A DNA stretch of 64,000 nucleotides from Symbiodinium kawagutii (GCA_009767595.1 VSDK01013682.1:516516-580515); one strand, 5' to 3'; positions 32,750 through 44,755 are shown, numbered from the stretch's first letter. Numbers and translations: made by a program. The notes: generated by a model not told the origin, from the letters alone.

Positions 32750-33232
32750 GTATACTACAGTACTACAATCAATTAGAGACGGCTGTGCAGACAAGCCAGG
32801 TTTTCTTATTATATTTTGTTTATTTCTACAGGGTTGTTGGGTGTTCCCATTGCTTGATCCTTTGGTTGGCTTCCAAATGACCAACGGCAGCCTGTCACAG
32901 ATGTTGTTTGAATATCGCAGTTGTGAACCTTCCGCGAGATTGCATCCATTCTTGGCCTAATCCTGACAACAGTAGAACGTGCTGGCACAGTATTCGTATT
33001 GACTTGAACTGCTGCAGCTAAGATGTGTTTGAGGAATCCCAAGTCGATCAACAGCTGCTTCTTTACATCATCAACCATTGGCTATCCCAAAATAAACTAT
33101 ACCACCATCACCACGGGCCAATACGCCATTCTTGTCCCTGACCACTGGTTATAACCCTTGGTTAACCATTGCTTACAGCTATAACCAGTGGTTAGCCCTT
33201 TGTTAAGCGTTGATTTTCACCGTTCTTTACAG

Positions 33233-33359
33233 CCGTTGGTCCACCGTTCCCACCTCCGTCGAGGCCATGTCGCTCCACTTCCTGGCTGGGTCGGAGCGCT
33301 CCATCGTCTCCACGAACGCTGCCATCAGCGCACCTCGGCGTCCTCCGAAGCCCCATGAA
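33233..33359 (+). CDS. PPR exon
   Basis: Acceptor CACCGTTCTTTACAG, donor GTACCA; 1 base in, phase 0 out. Reads RWSTVPTSVEAMSLHFLAGS then ERSIVSTNAAISA and a Pro-rich end. W...E-A-M-S-L-H-F-L is the first helix and S-I-V-S-T-N-A-A-I-S-A the second. The Pro-rich end replaces the usual C-E-K-G, a sign of divergence. Confidence 0.62.
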
Positions 33360-33446
33360 GTACCAGATCAACAGAACAGAAATGGTTCCAGCAAGCTGTG
33401 GGTTTTACCGTAGGTCATATCATGTCATATCCCACTATTTGTGAAG

Positions 33447-33719
33447 TCAACATTTTGTGGGGGCAACCCCTATGAAATTCCCCCCCAAGCTGGTGTGTGA
33501 AGAGAATACTGATTCGACGGCTTGGCTGTTCAAAAGTGTTGGTGCCACCTGCTGGCGACTCCTGAGGCCGCTGGCGTGTGTGATGCCTGGGAGTGGCCCT
33601 TGATTCTGATTGAGCGGATAGCTGTACAGAGGCGAGGGAAGGCATGGGAGGGATGATGGGATGGTCATGCACATTTGTGGATGGGCAGGCTTGACCAAAG
33701 CAGGTGTAGGTATTCCCAA
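33447..33719. other. segment open on both strands
   Basis: Two minus frames (90 and 107 codons, Pro/Ser-rich) and a + frame (ENTDSTAWLFKSVGATCWRL) are open. Coding is possible but strand is undecided. Confidence 0.25.
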
Positions 33720-34407
33720 CAGAGACTAGTTTGAGCATTTGGGGACATTTGGGGAATGTTCACTAGGGCTACAGGGTCCTTACCCAACGCCATTTATTAA
33801 TCACCAAAGAATCAATGCAGGCAGCCAAACATCCTTTTGTTGTTTTCATAGGTGGTACAATGGTAAAAAGAATTTGATGATAGGGATAGTAGTTGTGCAT
33901 CATTCACTTAACTTCAGCATCGCTTGTCAAAATGTGTTCAGCATGGCCATATCATGCACGTGGCCACTAGGGAGTATCTATGGAATTTGTTGTTTTTTCC
34001 CTGCCTTTGCTATTGGTTTTCAACTATTCCAGAGATTGCCATGGTCATGGCATGGGCCGAGGATTCCCCACGGGGCCACTGCTGCTGAATGTTTTTTCTA
34101 GCCGTTGCCATGTCCATGTATGGATCATGGTCATGGTTCCAAGGTGCTGGCAAAAAACAGTATTCCCGGTTTTAGCTCCAACATGGTCCAACAGGTTTCT
34201 AGGTACCTCAGACAATTCGTCTCATCAACCTGTCGAATATAAAGTGACTAAAGACTAGTCAAGTATTTTTTACTTTACGCTATTTTCACTTTTCAATTAA
34301 GGTTGATTTGGGTTGAGACCAGTGACTAGCATACTGCACCCAGAACCCTTCTTTCTTTGTTACGGTGAACAGAGAACGCTACGGGGTTACTGGTTCTGAA
34401 CTGCCAG

Positions 34408-34480
34408 GTTGTGTGCGACGGAAGTGACCTACAGCGCGGTCGCAACATTGGCAGCTCGGGAGCAGGCCTGGTCGCTACAG
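34408..34480 (+). CDS. PPR exon (second helix)
   Basis: Acceptor GTTCTGAACTGCCAG, 1 base in. Reads LCATEVTYSAVATLAAREQA then WSLQ: E-V-T-Y-S-A-V is the PPR second helix and W-S-L-Q the start of the next repeat. Beyond Q the frame reads 11 more codons and stops at TAG (34514), so this may be either an internal exon with a GC donor or the end of the gene. Confidence 0.62.
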
Positions 34481-34519
34481 GGCTACTTTGAGGCCCCTAG
34501 CGCTGAGTGCCATTAGGGC

Positions 34520-35972
34520 ATAGCATGGGATGATGACTTGAGGTGCTTATTTGATGACAGTCGATTAGGTGGAATTCCCAGAGCATGTAAATAAACCAAC
34601 CAATCCTATCTTGAAGGATGATTAGTTTAGTGAACTTTGGACTTTTCTAGTTGATTGGTTGGCCTTGTTGCACATTGGGTACAGGCACAACTGGGGTACT
34701 GTACCTTGAAAGCTGCACGAAGTGATGTTCATTCAAAACCATGGCTGCGGACACAACCATAGAATGGGTACCCAATTTTGACCCAGAGCCAGATATTGCT
34801 GTTACCATGATAGGATGCAAGAATCCTTTATAGCATGCCTACCCCCTCTTACAAGGGGGCTGTTGCTATCAGATCCATATGGCAACAACAAGTTACAAGA
34901 GTGAGTCAATGCACCCATGTACCCTCACAGATAGATATTGATGATAGTGTCAGAAGGTACTCAGGTTTTTGTGTGCGATAGAAATGATTATTGGAAACAT
35001 CCCAAAGCAGACATCAGATTTGGTATGCAAACAGCATGTGTTTGAACTCTCAATATGATATCATATCATAGCATATTCATTGATATATCTCAACTCTCAA
35101 TGTAATGTTGTAGCGATCCTCATTGAGCAATCCTCAATAGCTAAATGATTGAAATTTTGAACATGGGGGATATTCTATCTACTCCAGGATGGTTCTGTAT
35201 ATACATATGCTGTGTCACATCAAAATACATCAATTGTATACTGTTTTGGGGCATGGGGCGCCTACGGATATGGAAAACATATGTTTAATTTGTTTCACAC
35301 CTATGTTTTCACCATCCGTACCTATTGCACGCAAGAAGAAGATCAAGAAGAAGGAAGAAGCGAATATATTGTTTAGGGATTGTTGAACACACAAGCAGGT
35401 GTCATACCTCTTTCAATCTCCCATTTCTGCACGCAGTAGAGTGCATTATTCGGGATGGTGATCAGGAACACTCATTACACACAGTTCCGGACAGCCACAG
35501 ACGTATTGCAAATTCGATCCCAGAGAAGACTCTGGTGTTACCGAATGCACAGTGTCAAAAACCGCAGTGCTGGGAGTGTGAGCTGATATAGGTTTGTCCT
35601 GATTGGCCTGCGGGGATTTACATGATAACCATTGAAAGAGATCATACACAAAAGCATGTTCTGATTTCTGTTCAAGATAATGACACCATCGATCACGAGC
35701 ACTCTGTCAATCATGGCCGATTCGACTAAAATTTGCCAACCATTGTTTGCTGCGTTTATAGCAACCATTGCCTAGCGTGTTTAATGTTGGTTGTTTTTTG
35801 TCAAATCTCGGCAGCTCCGATTGAAATTCAAGAGCCAAGAACCAATCCACCATTCCTTCTGGTTGGCGACATTGAATTTCCGGTTTTGTTGCCGATGAGT
35901 TTTGCAAAACTATCCATTCTCATGGTTGGTGACCACCTACCTGCTTGGTGACCCCTGGTTGATGGCCCCCTG
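34520..35972. other. spacer, weak open frames
   Basis: No supported exon. The + frames at 35325-35591 and 35733-35951 have mixed composition (PIEIQEPRTNPPFLLVGDIE after an ATCTCGGCAG acceptor is the best). GTACCCAATTTTGACCCAGAGCC at 34770 resembles a family B end. Confidence 0.28.
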
Positions 35973-36061
35973 CTAGTTCCCCTCACACCGCACATCGGCT
36001 TCCAGGCCATGCCATTCTTGGAAGGCTTCAGGAGATAACAATGCTGACGTTTCCTCAATGG
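35973..36061 (-). CDS. candidate minus-strand terminal exon
   Basis: On the minus strand an acceptor (GGTTACCCTGCAG) opens a frame reading IEETSALLSPEAFQEWHGLE then ADVRCEGN and TAG. The composition is convincingly protein-like. It would lie inside a spacer of the + strand PPR series. No family recognised. Confidence 0.38.
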
Positions 36062-37108
36062 CTGCAGGGTAACCCCAGGTATTGCTGTTGGTTGGGGAGC
36101 AATTCGGAGCCAGGGGTACCCAGAACCCGCCCTTTAAAGTGCCGTATTGAAGGGAGAGCCAGGCCAGGAGATACGAGTGCCCGTTCACCAAATGGAGTGC
36201 TAGTAAACTCCGACCAGAACTTGGGGTGGTCCAACATCATCCAGGAAAGGGGTATAATGATGAGGTGAATGTCATGCTTATTCTGCAAGTCGAGCTACGC
36301 ACCAATCTCAGCCCTGGGAGATGCTGCTTTCAGGAGGGATCATAAACTGGATCAAATCGTGGAGGAGCCCAGTGAACCAGGGATCTTGGACAGGAAGATG
36401 TGTCATATAGAGCTTAGATCTGTTGAATACTAGCATTTGTATACAAACATCGTATGTGTACATACTTTGAATACATCACGTATATAGATCTTCATACAAC
36501 ATATATGGTTTCGATATAAGATAGAACTATACTATGTATGATCAAATGCATTACAGATGGAGTTTTACCTATAGACATTCTGTAGAATAGAAGGCTACAA
36601 ACCTCGAACCCTGCTGGCGACCTTCGTTTTACAGGAGTCGGCCTTCGAGTAAGAGCATGCTTTGATTGATTCATACGCTGTGCATCGCTGTGCAGCATTT
36701 GGAACAACATTTCGCATACAACGTATGGTTGTTACCCTATATGATTTTCAGTTTGGCCTCATTGATTTTCAGTTGTAACGGCAATTTGCCAAGACAGGGG
36801 TTGGATATTGCAATATCATCAAACTCTAATCTATTCATTCGCATGCAGCATGAAGGAATCAAGTCCGCATACTTGCTTAGCACATGACCATGGTCCATGT
36901 TTGCTATTCTATTTCCTTCAGGACTTGTCATGCGGATCACCACTTGGATGAACATGCCCCATTGATGGTTCAGAAGCTACCTAAGTTCACACGCTTGCTG
37001 TCATTGATTCCTAGCTAACACCATTCCAATACCAGGTTCAACTCCATTGATGGCGGTGAATGATGATAGCTCTGTTTTCCTTCATTCCTAGCCATCACCA
37101 TTCACCAG
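36062..37108. other. spacer, CA-rich near its end
   Basis: No supported exon. The last 100 bases (GCCATCACCATTCACCAGCATCAACC) are of the pre-exon CA-rich type. Confidence 0.35.
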
Positions 37109-37193
37109 CATCAACCACTGCCCCCTGAGTGGACGTCCGCCCAGGCCTATTCGGCAGCCATTTACAGCAGCAGTGCCTTGACGGCGTCAACGG
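37109..37193 (+). CDS. PPR exon (second helix)
   Basis: Phase-0 entry after CCATTCACCAG; a GTATCC donor ends it. Reads PPEWTSAQAYSAAIYSSSAL then TASTG. T-x-A-Q-A-Y-S-A-A-I-Y-S-S-S is a PPR second helix with Ser in place of the usual A-C. Preceded directly by CA-rich spacer. Confidence 0.52.
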
Positions 37194-37955
37194 GTATCCC
37201 AGATGCTCCTCAAACAATCTCAAAAAATCTGAAAAAAAACAACAAATAATGGAGGATTTCTATCTACATATTTAGACCGCCCGCATGTGAAGATGGTAAA
37301 TCACCACTCGTCGCCAAACGGATAGTCTGTGTTTTCACGGTTTAATCGCTCGCATGGAATATGAGTGCTCAGCTGGATACACTGAGTCATACTGAGCTTC
37401 AACAGATGCAATCCAGGGAGTTTTCAGAGCTGAGATGTCATGAAGCACCTTCGTGGAAACTAGCCACCAACCAGCTACGCATGTGTAACTAAGCGGCATC
37501 AACCATCATGATCATGATATGCTAGATTTGGTACACACCTGTTAATTTGTTTGTTTTTTCTGCAACTAATCATGGCATTGCTTACTGCATTCTAAAGTTC
37601 GAGATGGCTCATAGTTGGACCCTTTGCGGTTCCCCATGACAAGCAGATATGAAGGCTTGCGTCGACCAGTTGATTTATGCAGGGAACCCTTATTACAGCG
37701 GGACACAACCAGTTGACTCTGTCACATTGACTTCCAGCAAGTCAGCCAATGATACCCTCCGGCAAACTAACCTGCAAGTGGAACAGCCATGAAAATAGTA
37801 CCCTCCGGTACACTGACCTGGAAGTGAAAAATCCATGAAATGAAAATCCTGCATTTCTAGTGGTTTACCAACAAAAACATGCAGATTCTTAGCCCCTGAT
37901 TGGTTGCCCAGAGGGTCATTACTTTGTCAACCATGGCCATGGACCCCTTTGTCAG

Positions 37956-38017
37956 GCGAGCTGCGCGCATGGGATGAAGCCCTTCATTTGTTGCAGGAAG
38001 CCGCGGCTGAAAGGGGC
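37956..38017 (+). CDS. PPR exon (first helix)
   Basis: Acceptor CCCTTTGTCAG, 2 bases in. Reads ELRAWDEALHLLQEAAAERG, the clearest first PPR helix in the window (A-W-D-E-A-L-H-L-L-Q-E). It leaves in phase 0 before GTGACT; otherwise the frame runs six more codons to TGA at 38033. Confidence 0.65.
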
Positions 38018-38062
38018 GTGACTGGAGATGATGGCTGAGGAGGTTTTGATGAGAAATCATGA

Positions 38063-38108
38063 GTGATTTGGCGGTTTCTCTTAATGGGGGTACCCCTAAA
38101 TCATCCTT
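38063..38108. repeat. 46-base direct repeat, copy 1 (family A left end)
   Basis: Identical to 38228-38273 over 46 bases, including GGCGGTTTCTCTTAATGGGG. This copy lacks a matching right end, so it is a truncated or duplicated family A element. Confidence 0.9.
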
Positions 38109-38233
38109 TATGAACCATTTAAGTAATAAACCGGCAGAAATTGTTACTGATTTTAATCACTAGTGATTTGAATGATTAGTCATTTCAATCACTAGTGATT
38201 TCCGTGATTAGTCATTTTAATGATTTGGTGATT

Positions 38234-38336
38234 TGGCGGTTTCTCTTAATGGGGGTACCCCTAAATCATCCTTCATTTAGCATTTGTAGTAATGAACCAT
38301 CCATTTTTGGGGTTACCTCTATTTGGAGAAATCCGC
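38234..38336. mobile_element. family A inverted-repeat element, copy 2
   Basis: Left end TGGCGGTTTCTCTTAATGGG then GGTACCCC; right end GGGGTTACCTCTATTTGGAG then AAATCCGC, inverted repeats of each other. About 103 bases. Confidence 0.7.
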
Positions 38337-38659
38337 ATTTTGGCAAAGTAAGCGATCATTAGTATCATTAGTCATTCCAATGATCAATCAATTAATGATT
38401 TCATTGAAGAGAAATCGGATGTTTGTTTCTTGCTGTAGATTTTCCATTGCTCTCTGCTATTGCTTGGGATTGGTTGTATATTGGATATAAGATCCCAATT
38501 GGGATCCGGTTGAACAGGCTGGAAGGCTGGGCAGGTTGCTGGTCAAACTAAGATGAGCATATTTGATCACTTTTGACATACCCATACATGTGTGTGTGAA
38601 TACCGTACGTATATCTAGATTTGTTGTATGCATATAAATAATTTGTTGTGTTTGTGTAT

Positions 38660-38812
38660 TCCATGTATATATATATATTTATATATATATATATATAAAA
38701 AAATGTTATTATTATTATTATTATTGTGTTTATTGTTTTTATTCTTATTGTTAGTATTATATCTTATTATTATCATTATTATCATTATTATCATTATTAT
38801 TGTTATTATTCA
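38660..38812. repeat. TA and TTA/TCATTA microsatellites
   Basis: TA run (38664-38697), TTATTATTA run (38705-38727) and TTATTATCA units (38763-38810). Confidence 0.9.
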
Positions 38813-38854
38813 GTCTACATGGTTTCAATGAACATGTTACTACCAACGTTTCAG

Positions 38855-38913
38855 GAAAGGGTCGTTCTGCATCATCATCCTGTTAGTGGGATCCTCAGTC
38901 AACTTCTCAACGT
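38855..38913 (+). CDS. small exon with canonical splice sites
   Basis: Acceptor CTACCAACGTTTCAG and a GTGAGT donor; phase 0 in, 2 bases out, like the 9013 exon. Reads ERVVLHHHPVSGILSQLLN. Its place and phases fit a PPR series, though the residues are not a clear PPR helix. Confidence 0.48.
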
Positions 38914-39360
38914 GTGAGTCTTCCTGCTTCCCACAATTGACCTTGGCCAAAACCATGGTCCAAGTATGTCCAAATACCTGTTGATTGCTACAACAACCAG
39001 GGGGGCAATACCTCCAACTCGAACCACAGTTAGGATAGTCAATACACCAGCAGTACTCACTAAAATTATGCTACTACCGCGTCAAATGTTTATGCTTTCA
39101 GAGTTTGCTCCAAAACAACGTGACGTGTTGTTTGGTTGTCCTCATCGTTTGGTTGTCCTCATCACGCAAGAAGTGCTTGGCAGATCATAGTTTGCGCAAG
39201 AAGTGTAATGCTGCCTGATGGCCCTGCAGAGCTCTCCCTCTGCAGAACATTCAGTTCGTTCGGCAGCATTTGTTGGCTTGCACGAACAGTCTGTGCAAAC
39301 TGGTACTATCCCCATCTACTTTCGTCCATCCACAGTAGGTTCTTGCCCTGACAAAGTCTA

Positions 39361-39465
39361 GATGAGTCTCTCAAAATCGGGGTTTCCTAAATCACCCAAG
39401 TTACTAATTATGTGTAGCATTAAGCCCAGCCATTTTGGGGGTGCCCCCACTGTGAGAAACCACCA
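39361..39465. mobile_element. family A inverted-repeat element, copy 3
   Basis: Right end GGGGGTGCCCCCACTGTGAG then AAACCACC mirrors the left end GAGTCTCTCAAAATCGGGG. AT-rich body. Confidence 0.6.
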
Positions 39466-39984
39466 TATAGATCGAGGTTTGATTTTTTTTATTGACAATG
39501 GATCCTGATAGTTCTCGGATTTGAATCTACTGAGCTTTCCAGGAGATGGAGCAAGCTGGAATCGAACCAGGAATCGCAGATCTAGGTGTGGCATTCCAGG
39601 GTGGGAGAGTCAGTTGGAACATGACTCGTTGGTTTCAATGGTCCCAACATTTATCAGCAGCAGACAACCACAGCAATAGCCACCCAACCATCCTCCCTGT
39701 GTGTCGGAGCTGGAAAACACGGACACGACCCTTATCACCAATGAACCAAGCTAAAGTTCGATTCCCAAAAAAGCACTTGAAAGGAATCTTGCAGGTCCTC
39801 GCATAGCCATGAGCCGTCAACATGAGCCTGGCAAATAGGCGAAACAATCAACATTGCAATCCCATTCCGGGATACCAGTGGAGTGATCCAGGGGTTGCTT
39901 GGAAATGGTTATAGACCTATTAAAGATAAATATAATGAAGCTACGAAGGTGGTTATCAACTGCTGAATCTTCACTACCCCAGGG
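39466..39984. other. spacer, weak open frames
   Basis: The + frame 39546-39806 (86 codons) and a minus frame of 70 codons overlap; neither has recognisable features. GGAATCGAACC at 39560 is only a chance T-loop-like word. Confidence 0.3.
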
Positions 39985-40135
39985 CCTTAGCACAGCGGTC
40001 ACTGCAGGTAGCACCTTGGCCTCTTTGACACCCAGCATTTGGGTCCCGCAGCTTTGCGACACCGTGCGGCAGCGTGCTGGACGCATCTTGGGAAGGCGCC
40101 GCTGGGGGCTGAGGTTCGGTGGAGGACTTTGTTGA
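39985..40135 (+). CDS. GC island, probable exon, frame uncertain
   Basis: GC-rich block followed by TG-rich spacer (TTGTTGATGGTTTGTTGG). One + frame reads ALRHRAAACWTHLGKAPLGA, which may be a decayed PPR second helix; another (39899-40135) gives WVPQLCDTVRQRAGRILGRR. Confidence 0.3.
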
Positions 40136-40330
40136 TGGTTTGTTGGTAGGGGTTTATAGGGTCGTTGTGCGGGTACAGCAACTGACGATGGTTAATTCAT
40201 AATTAATAGGTTATGATAATCAACAAAAATGGTATAGCCATTATAGAATCATGGTTAGCAATAGGGGATAAGAACCGGCAAGAAGTTAAGAATGGCCATT
40301 AACAAGGGATGATAATGAGCAATGATAGGG
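40136..40330. repeat. TG-rich degenerate spacer
   Basis: GATGGTTAATTCATAATTAATAGG and ATGGTATAGCC words on the + strand after the GC island. Confidence 0.45.
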
Positions 40331-42053
40331 GAGATATACCAATTAATTATACTGGTTGGTTGAATTTAAGCTGTAGGTTCTCACCTTGGATGCTCAACAG
40401 CTGCGTGGAAAAATCAAAAATCAAGCGTGGAAAAATCAAAAAAAATGCTCGCCACTGCATATGTATTGCTCCGAGCAAAATCGACGTATGCACCTGTCAT
40501 GAAAACGAATACATGGACACCCACAGCAGCTGTTGAGCATCCATATTTTGTTTGATTTGTCCACGCAGCTGTTGAGCATGGGTTTTGCATAGAATACGTT
40601 TGCAAAAGAGATGTCGCATTGAACCTTCCTAGAGCGATTTTCTCTAGATTGTTTCATTCATTCATGTCTTTAGGCTTTCAATATTTCCATACCATACCTT
40701 CTTCTCCATCCAGTCGTGAGAGTCATTTCATACGGTCTGCGAGCTGCGCTTCATTTTCCCCTGAAGACATGTCTCCTTCGATCCGCAGGTGTGCCTTTGT
40801 CGGCCCGCAACTCGCTCAGCCATTCAAGGCCTGGTAGTGGCCCCAACAACAGACAGAATGGGTGATTTTACCATCATTGTAGCTGGTGATTTTGACAGAT
40901 CGCCCGTGCAACCGGAGGGTTGCGAATGTCAAGGCATCCTGTCAAGTGCTGTTGTGGCAAGCAAGTTGATGAGGTGATTTTTCTGCAAGAATTGTCATGT
41001 CCCAGTCGTGTGTTCTCCTTGATCATGTCAGGGTGCATGTTGTTCGTATGGTGTATGTGGGTCTCAACTTAGGGGACCCCTAAAGTCGCCCAGTCATCAT
41101 GTAGCGCAGACAATAGCAGGGGACAATTTGGTGGTACCCCATGCCTTGACTCCACGGTGTCACATGGTGAGGACGCCCCCATCCACTGATCTCAGGCAAA
41201 GCTCTGTGCCAGGCGCAGCCTGTTGGCAGAACGGTGAGAGCAGCAGATAGTTTAGCGGTTGATCATACCAATTAATAGCATCCAACTAAGTGGTTAGTAG
41301 TGATTGGTTATTACCTGGTGGTTGATAATGGTTCAGAATCAAGAGTAATAACCGTTCATTGGGGTAATCAGCAATGGCAATAAGCAATGGTAATAATTCT
41401 AAAAGAGCGACCACTGTGGCTATTAATAATGGTTCGTAAGAGTAATAACCAATGGTAGTAAGCGATAACTAATCATCTAAACAGTGGTCGATGTAAAAAG
41501 CAATACATCAAAATCTGGGAGGCACTGTAAGAGCTGACGTTTCTCAAAGCAGGTCAACACCCAAGCCGTGGACTGCTGCCTGCTTGGTTGTTTTCATCAT
41601 CAGAGATAGGTTGAGTTCACCAGAGCTTATTCCAACAGGCTGGAAGGAAACCCCTATGCTGACGGACCAATGATCGCCAACAAGGTAAATGAGCACGCAC
41701 CTAGAACTAGTTGGTTCATTCTTAGGATGTTCACGAAAGGAATGAGCGTTCTGGACCCACAGGCATTGATTTGTTTCTCTACCAACCAATGCAGATTGAC
41801 ATAGGACAAATTGGTACAAAAGGAAAATGTGTTTACACTACGTACAGCATTTGAAATGGCACCGCTTGCACAGAACGAAGGTAGCATCAACTACTGGTCC
41901 GTCCAGCTGGTGCATGGTAGTGCTTAGGAGCACCTTGGAATGCTCGGATGGGCCTCCATCAGCAACGTGTGGATCTGCGGAGATATGGAAGGAATGGTAA
42001 TTTTCATTCATGTTCAAGTATTTGTTTGGTATGATTTATATATTAACAGATGA
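40331..42053. other. spacer with a family A-like remnant
   Basis: GTCTCAACTTAGGGGACCCC at 41062 and TTTGGTGGTACCCC at 41129 may be the ends of a decayed family A copy. A micro-exon is possible at 41212-41231 (ATCTCAG acceptor, GTGAGA donor). TG-rich spacer 41240-41480. A + frame at 40840-40977 (MGDFTIIVAGDFDRSPVQPE) is unassigned. Confidence 0.35.
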
Positions 42054-42146
42054 TATGATACGCCGGGTCTAAAAGCCTTGGTTTTCATCCGTGGCAAGTT
42101 GCGGCTCCAAGGACCATTCGAAGAGCCCAAGGAGTACGTGAAGTAA
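42054..42146 (+). CDS. weak terminal-exon-like frame
   Basis: Reads GLKALVFIRGKLRLQGPFEE then PKEYVK and TAA. Composition is protein-like, but no acceptor or domain is recognised. Confidence 0.28.
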   Translation, partial: YDTPGLKALVFIRGKLRLQGPFEEPKEYVK

Positions 42147-42611
42147 CACAAAGTCTTCAGCAATGCCAGACACTTGGCAACCAGAAGAATGGTGGAGCGG
42201 TCTGGGTGGGTGGTTGGGTGCTTTCACTGACGATGGTTAGCATGGTTGGATCGAACATGGGCCCGGTGGCCTTGATTGCTTTTGCAAGTAGAAATGCAAC
42301 ATTTGGGACTATTAGGTTGGAACTTTTGTTTCCACCTATTCAACTAATCTGTTTAAATTTGGACCTTAGGTTTCCACATATTGCTAACTTTCGGAATTTT
42401 CTGTGCCGCAGGAATCAGCTTGTCACTAAAGAATGGCCTTGGGTCATGGGTACTATTTGGCAAATATTTGTTATATAACTATTTTTGATGAGTTGGCTTG
42501 GAGCCCTTGGTTCAAACCACACCCTTTCATACAACGGAGCAAGTCAGAGCACTTGTTCAATGACAAGCCGCCATGACCACACGGCACCTTGTCACTCTGA
42601 AGCTCTGCGAG

Positions 42612-42790
42612 GTCGTGGGAAGACGGCCTTGAAGTGTTGGAAGACGCCAAAAAGTCAACGGTCAAAGCAACGCCCTCGGTGCGAATCGAAGCACAAGTTG
42701 AAACGTTTTTGGTCGAGAGTCGAGCCAAGTGTTTTTTGTTCAAGCAGGCATTACGCCACTCATGCAATGGCCAGTCACAATCTCCAGTTG
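42612..42790 (+). CDS. PPR-like exon, 59 codons
   Basis: Acceptor CTCTGCGAG with 1 base in, GTAAAT donor. Begins SWEDGLEVLEDAKKSTVKAT then PSVRIEAQVETFLVESRA. S-W-E-D-G-L-E-V-L-E-D-A-K is a first PPR helix with the P-S turn; the rest departs from the motif. A second + frame (42485-42817) is also open over the same bases. Confidence 0.5.
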
Positions 42791-42934
42791 GTAAATATAC
42801 TTGCTTCCAGCGCTTAAAAGGGACAAGGGAAAAACAAATAGAAAAAATTGCTTCTGCAATGCTGGTGATTTCAGGTGGTAATATGTGTCACCATGTGGCA
42901 ATCTGCCATGTATATCCAGACCTATCAGAAAGCT

Positions 42935-43030
42935 AAGTAAGTAGCTATCATCTAACCATCACTTCGCCATCACTCAACCATCAATTGAACCATAAAAATC
43001 ATCATTACCCGCACTAGTGCTAGCCATCAG
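42935..43030. repeat. CA-rich CCATCACT spacer
   Basis: TAACCATCACTTCGCCATCACTCAACCATCAATTG-type words directly ahead of the 43031 exon. Confidence 0.5.
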
Positions 43031-43104
43031 CTGAGGTGGATGTGATAGCCATGAGCATTGCGATGTCAATCGCACAAAAGGCTGGGATGGCGCATCGCCT
43101 TCAG
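43031..43104 (+). CDS. PPR exon (second helix)
   Basis: After GTGCTAGCCATCAG two bases enter; the frame reads EVDVIAMSIAMSIAQKAGMA then HRLQ. E-V-D-V-I-A-M-S-I-A-M-S-I-A-x-K-A-G-x-x-x-x-L-Q is a good PPR second helix. The frame stays open about 16 codons beyond Q. Exit may be at Q or at the GTGGCC one base later. Confidence 0.55.
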
Positions 43105-44058
43105 CGTGGCCAAAACCCTGTGCATGACCAGGTTCAGCACATCTATAGGTGTGAGTGAACAAGAGTGAGTGCTATGAGCATCCACATCACCAAGATGTTT
43201 CTGGTGATCGTTGGGTTTTTCCCAAAGATCGTTGGCGCAATATTCACCAAGCCTGTTTGCAGGCAGCCAGTGATTGAGGTCCATCCCACTTTTGCATGAT
43301 TAATGGTTGAATCATCTTACAACACATCATCAAACTTGTAACATCCAAGACACTTCTGCAACAACACAATACCACAACATGTACATGTTTGATGCCATGT
43401 CAACTCATCACCGAAACATCAAGGTCAAGGGTGAAAGCCAGCCTGGATCTCAAATGGCTAGCTTGATATGCACACATACATCAGGAGTATTATGCATCAT
43501 ACATCCATACAATGTAATTATGTGATATCAATGATGAGAAGTGGGTATCTATTGGAGCTGTACATGCGTAGACACGTACATGCGTGCATACACTAGTCGT
43601 GTTCATAAGTACGTATACAGGTGCACACATACACGTGTATACAGTTGTAGACGCATAACATATGCACATACATATACGCATACATAGGTACATAGCTACA
43701 TGCAGGGAGATGCATGCAGCCAGACAGACTGATATACAATGTCTAATCCACGTAACCAGTTTGAATCCCTCAAATGAGGCTGTGATGGTATGTTGTTGCT
43801 ATTTTCATGATATAAACAAAAGACAATGCGTCCTTTGGAAGTCACACCTACGGAGAATATTTGCGTATTTTCTTTGCATCAGTCGTTTATATAGTTGCTC
43901 AGTGGTGGTGCTAAACATTGGTGGTGTATAAGTTCTGCAGCCCAATATTTGGGATGGTTGGTGAATTGATTGACTAATATTTTTTGGGATGGTGCAACTA
44001 ACCACGAATTACACTTTGCAGTCAGTGGTTTTATTAGACAGCAGCTTGCTGCAGGCAG
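43105..44058. other. spacer
   Basis: AT-rich, with TACACGTGTAT/ACATACACG words at 43560-43700 and no supported exon. Confidence 0.35.
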
Positions 44059-44138
44059 CAGTTTGGGCCTCTTCTGTGGCTCTTGGAAAGGACGGGCCCC
44101 AGCTGGGGGTAGACGAACCCAGTTTGAGTATGTGGACA
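44059..44138 (+). CDS. PPR-like exon
   Basis: Acceptor TTGCTGCAGGCAG (2 bases in) and a GTCAGT donor (phase 0 out). Reads VWASSVALGKDGPQLGVDEP then SLSMWT: W...V-A-L first helix, G-V-D-E-P turn. An overlapping frame (GSWKGRAPAGGRRTQFEYVD) is open as part of 43970-44263 and is the alternative. Confidence 0.42.
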
Positions 44139-44599
44139 GTCAGTGTCATACGCTGGCATGTGGTGTGTCCCTGTTGCCATGCATGTGTGACCTGATCATG
44201 GACGAAAAAAACACCATGCACAAAGAACCAACCATATTTCCGGATCCTGGCACGGTCAATTGAAGAATGGTTGCTGTTTTTGCCCCCGCCCTTTCGCTCA
44301 TCATGTGATGATCATGTCAAATGATGAAACCTTGACCCAAAGCGGCAGAGAAAGCAACGACTCACAGCCCGAGAGGACATGTATTACCGTGACATTCAGA
44401 ACAACGAGGCCTCAAAGAAACTGCGATTTTGCTGGTCCTGCTGTGCTTCTTTTGTTGCAAATGCGAGGCTTTTCGAAGAGTCCTGCTGGTTCATGAGGGT
44501 TACATTTTCTGAACTCTCGTATTTAATACACTTATTACATGTTACCTAAAATTCCGAAGATGAATACTTCTGCTGCCAAACCAGGCGTTCCAGCGGGTG

Positions 44600-44740
44600 T
44601 GTAATTCACCACTGGTATCCACCAACAATCTACCACGATGAACTTTACGAAACGCTGGAGCAACCACTGGTAATACAAATAAATAATCTACCACAAACAG
44701 TTTACCACTACATCAGGAGAAACCACTTGTTCTCTCTCAT
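44600..44740. repeat. CA-rich ACCACTGGTA/TACCAC spacer
   Basis: Repeated ACCACTGGTAT, AATCTACCAC and TTTACCACTAC words ahead of the 44756 exon. Confidence 0.45.
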
Positions 44741-44755
44741 TTTGTGTGGATGCAG

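Noticed and set aside
39550..39580. GGAATCGAACC, T-loop-like on the minus strand
   Set aside because: No cloverleaf partner sequences; treated as chance.
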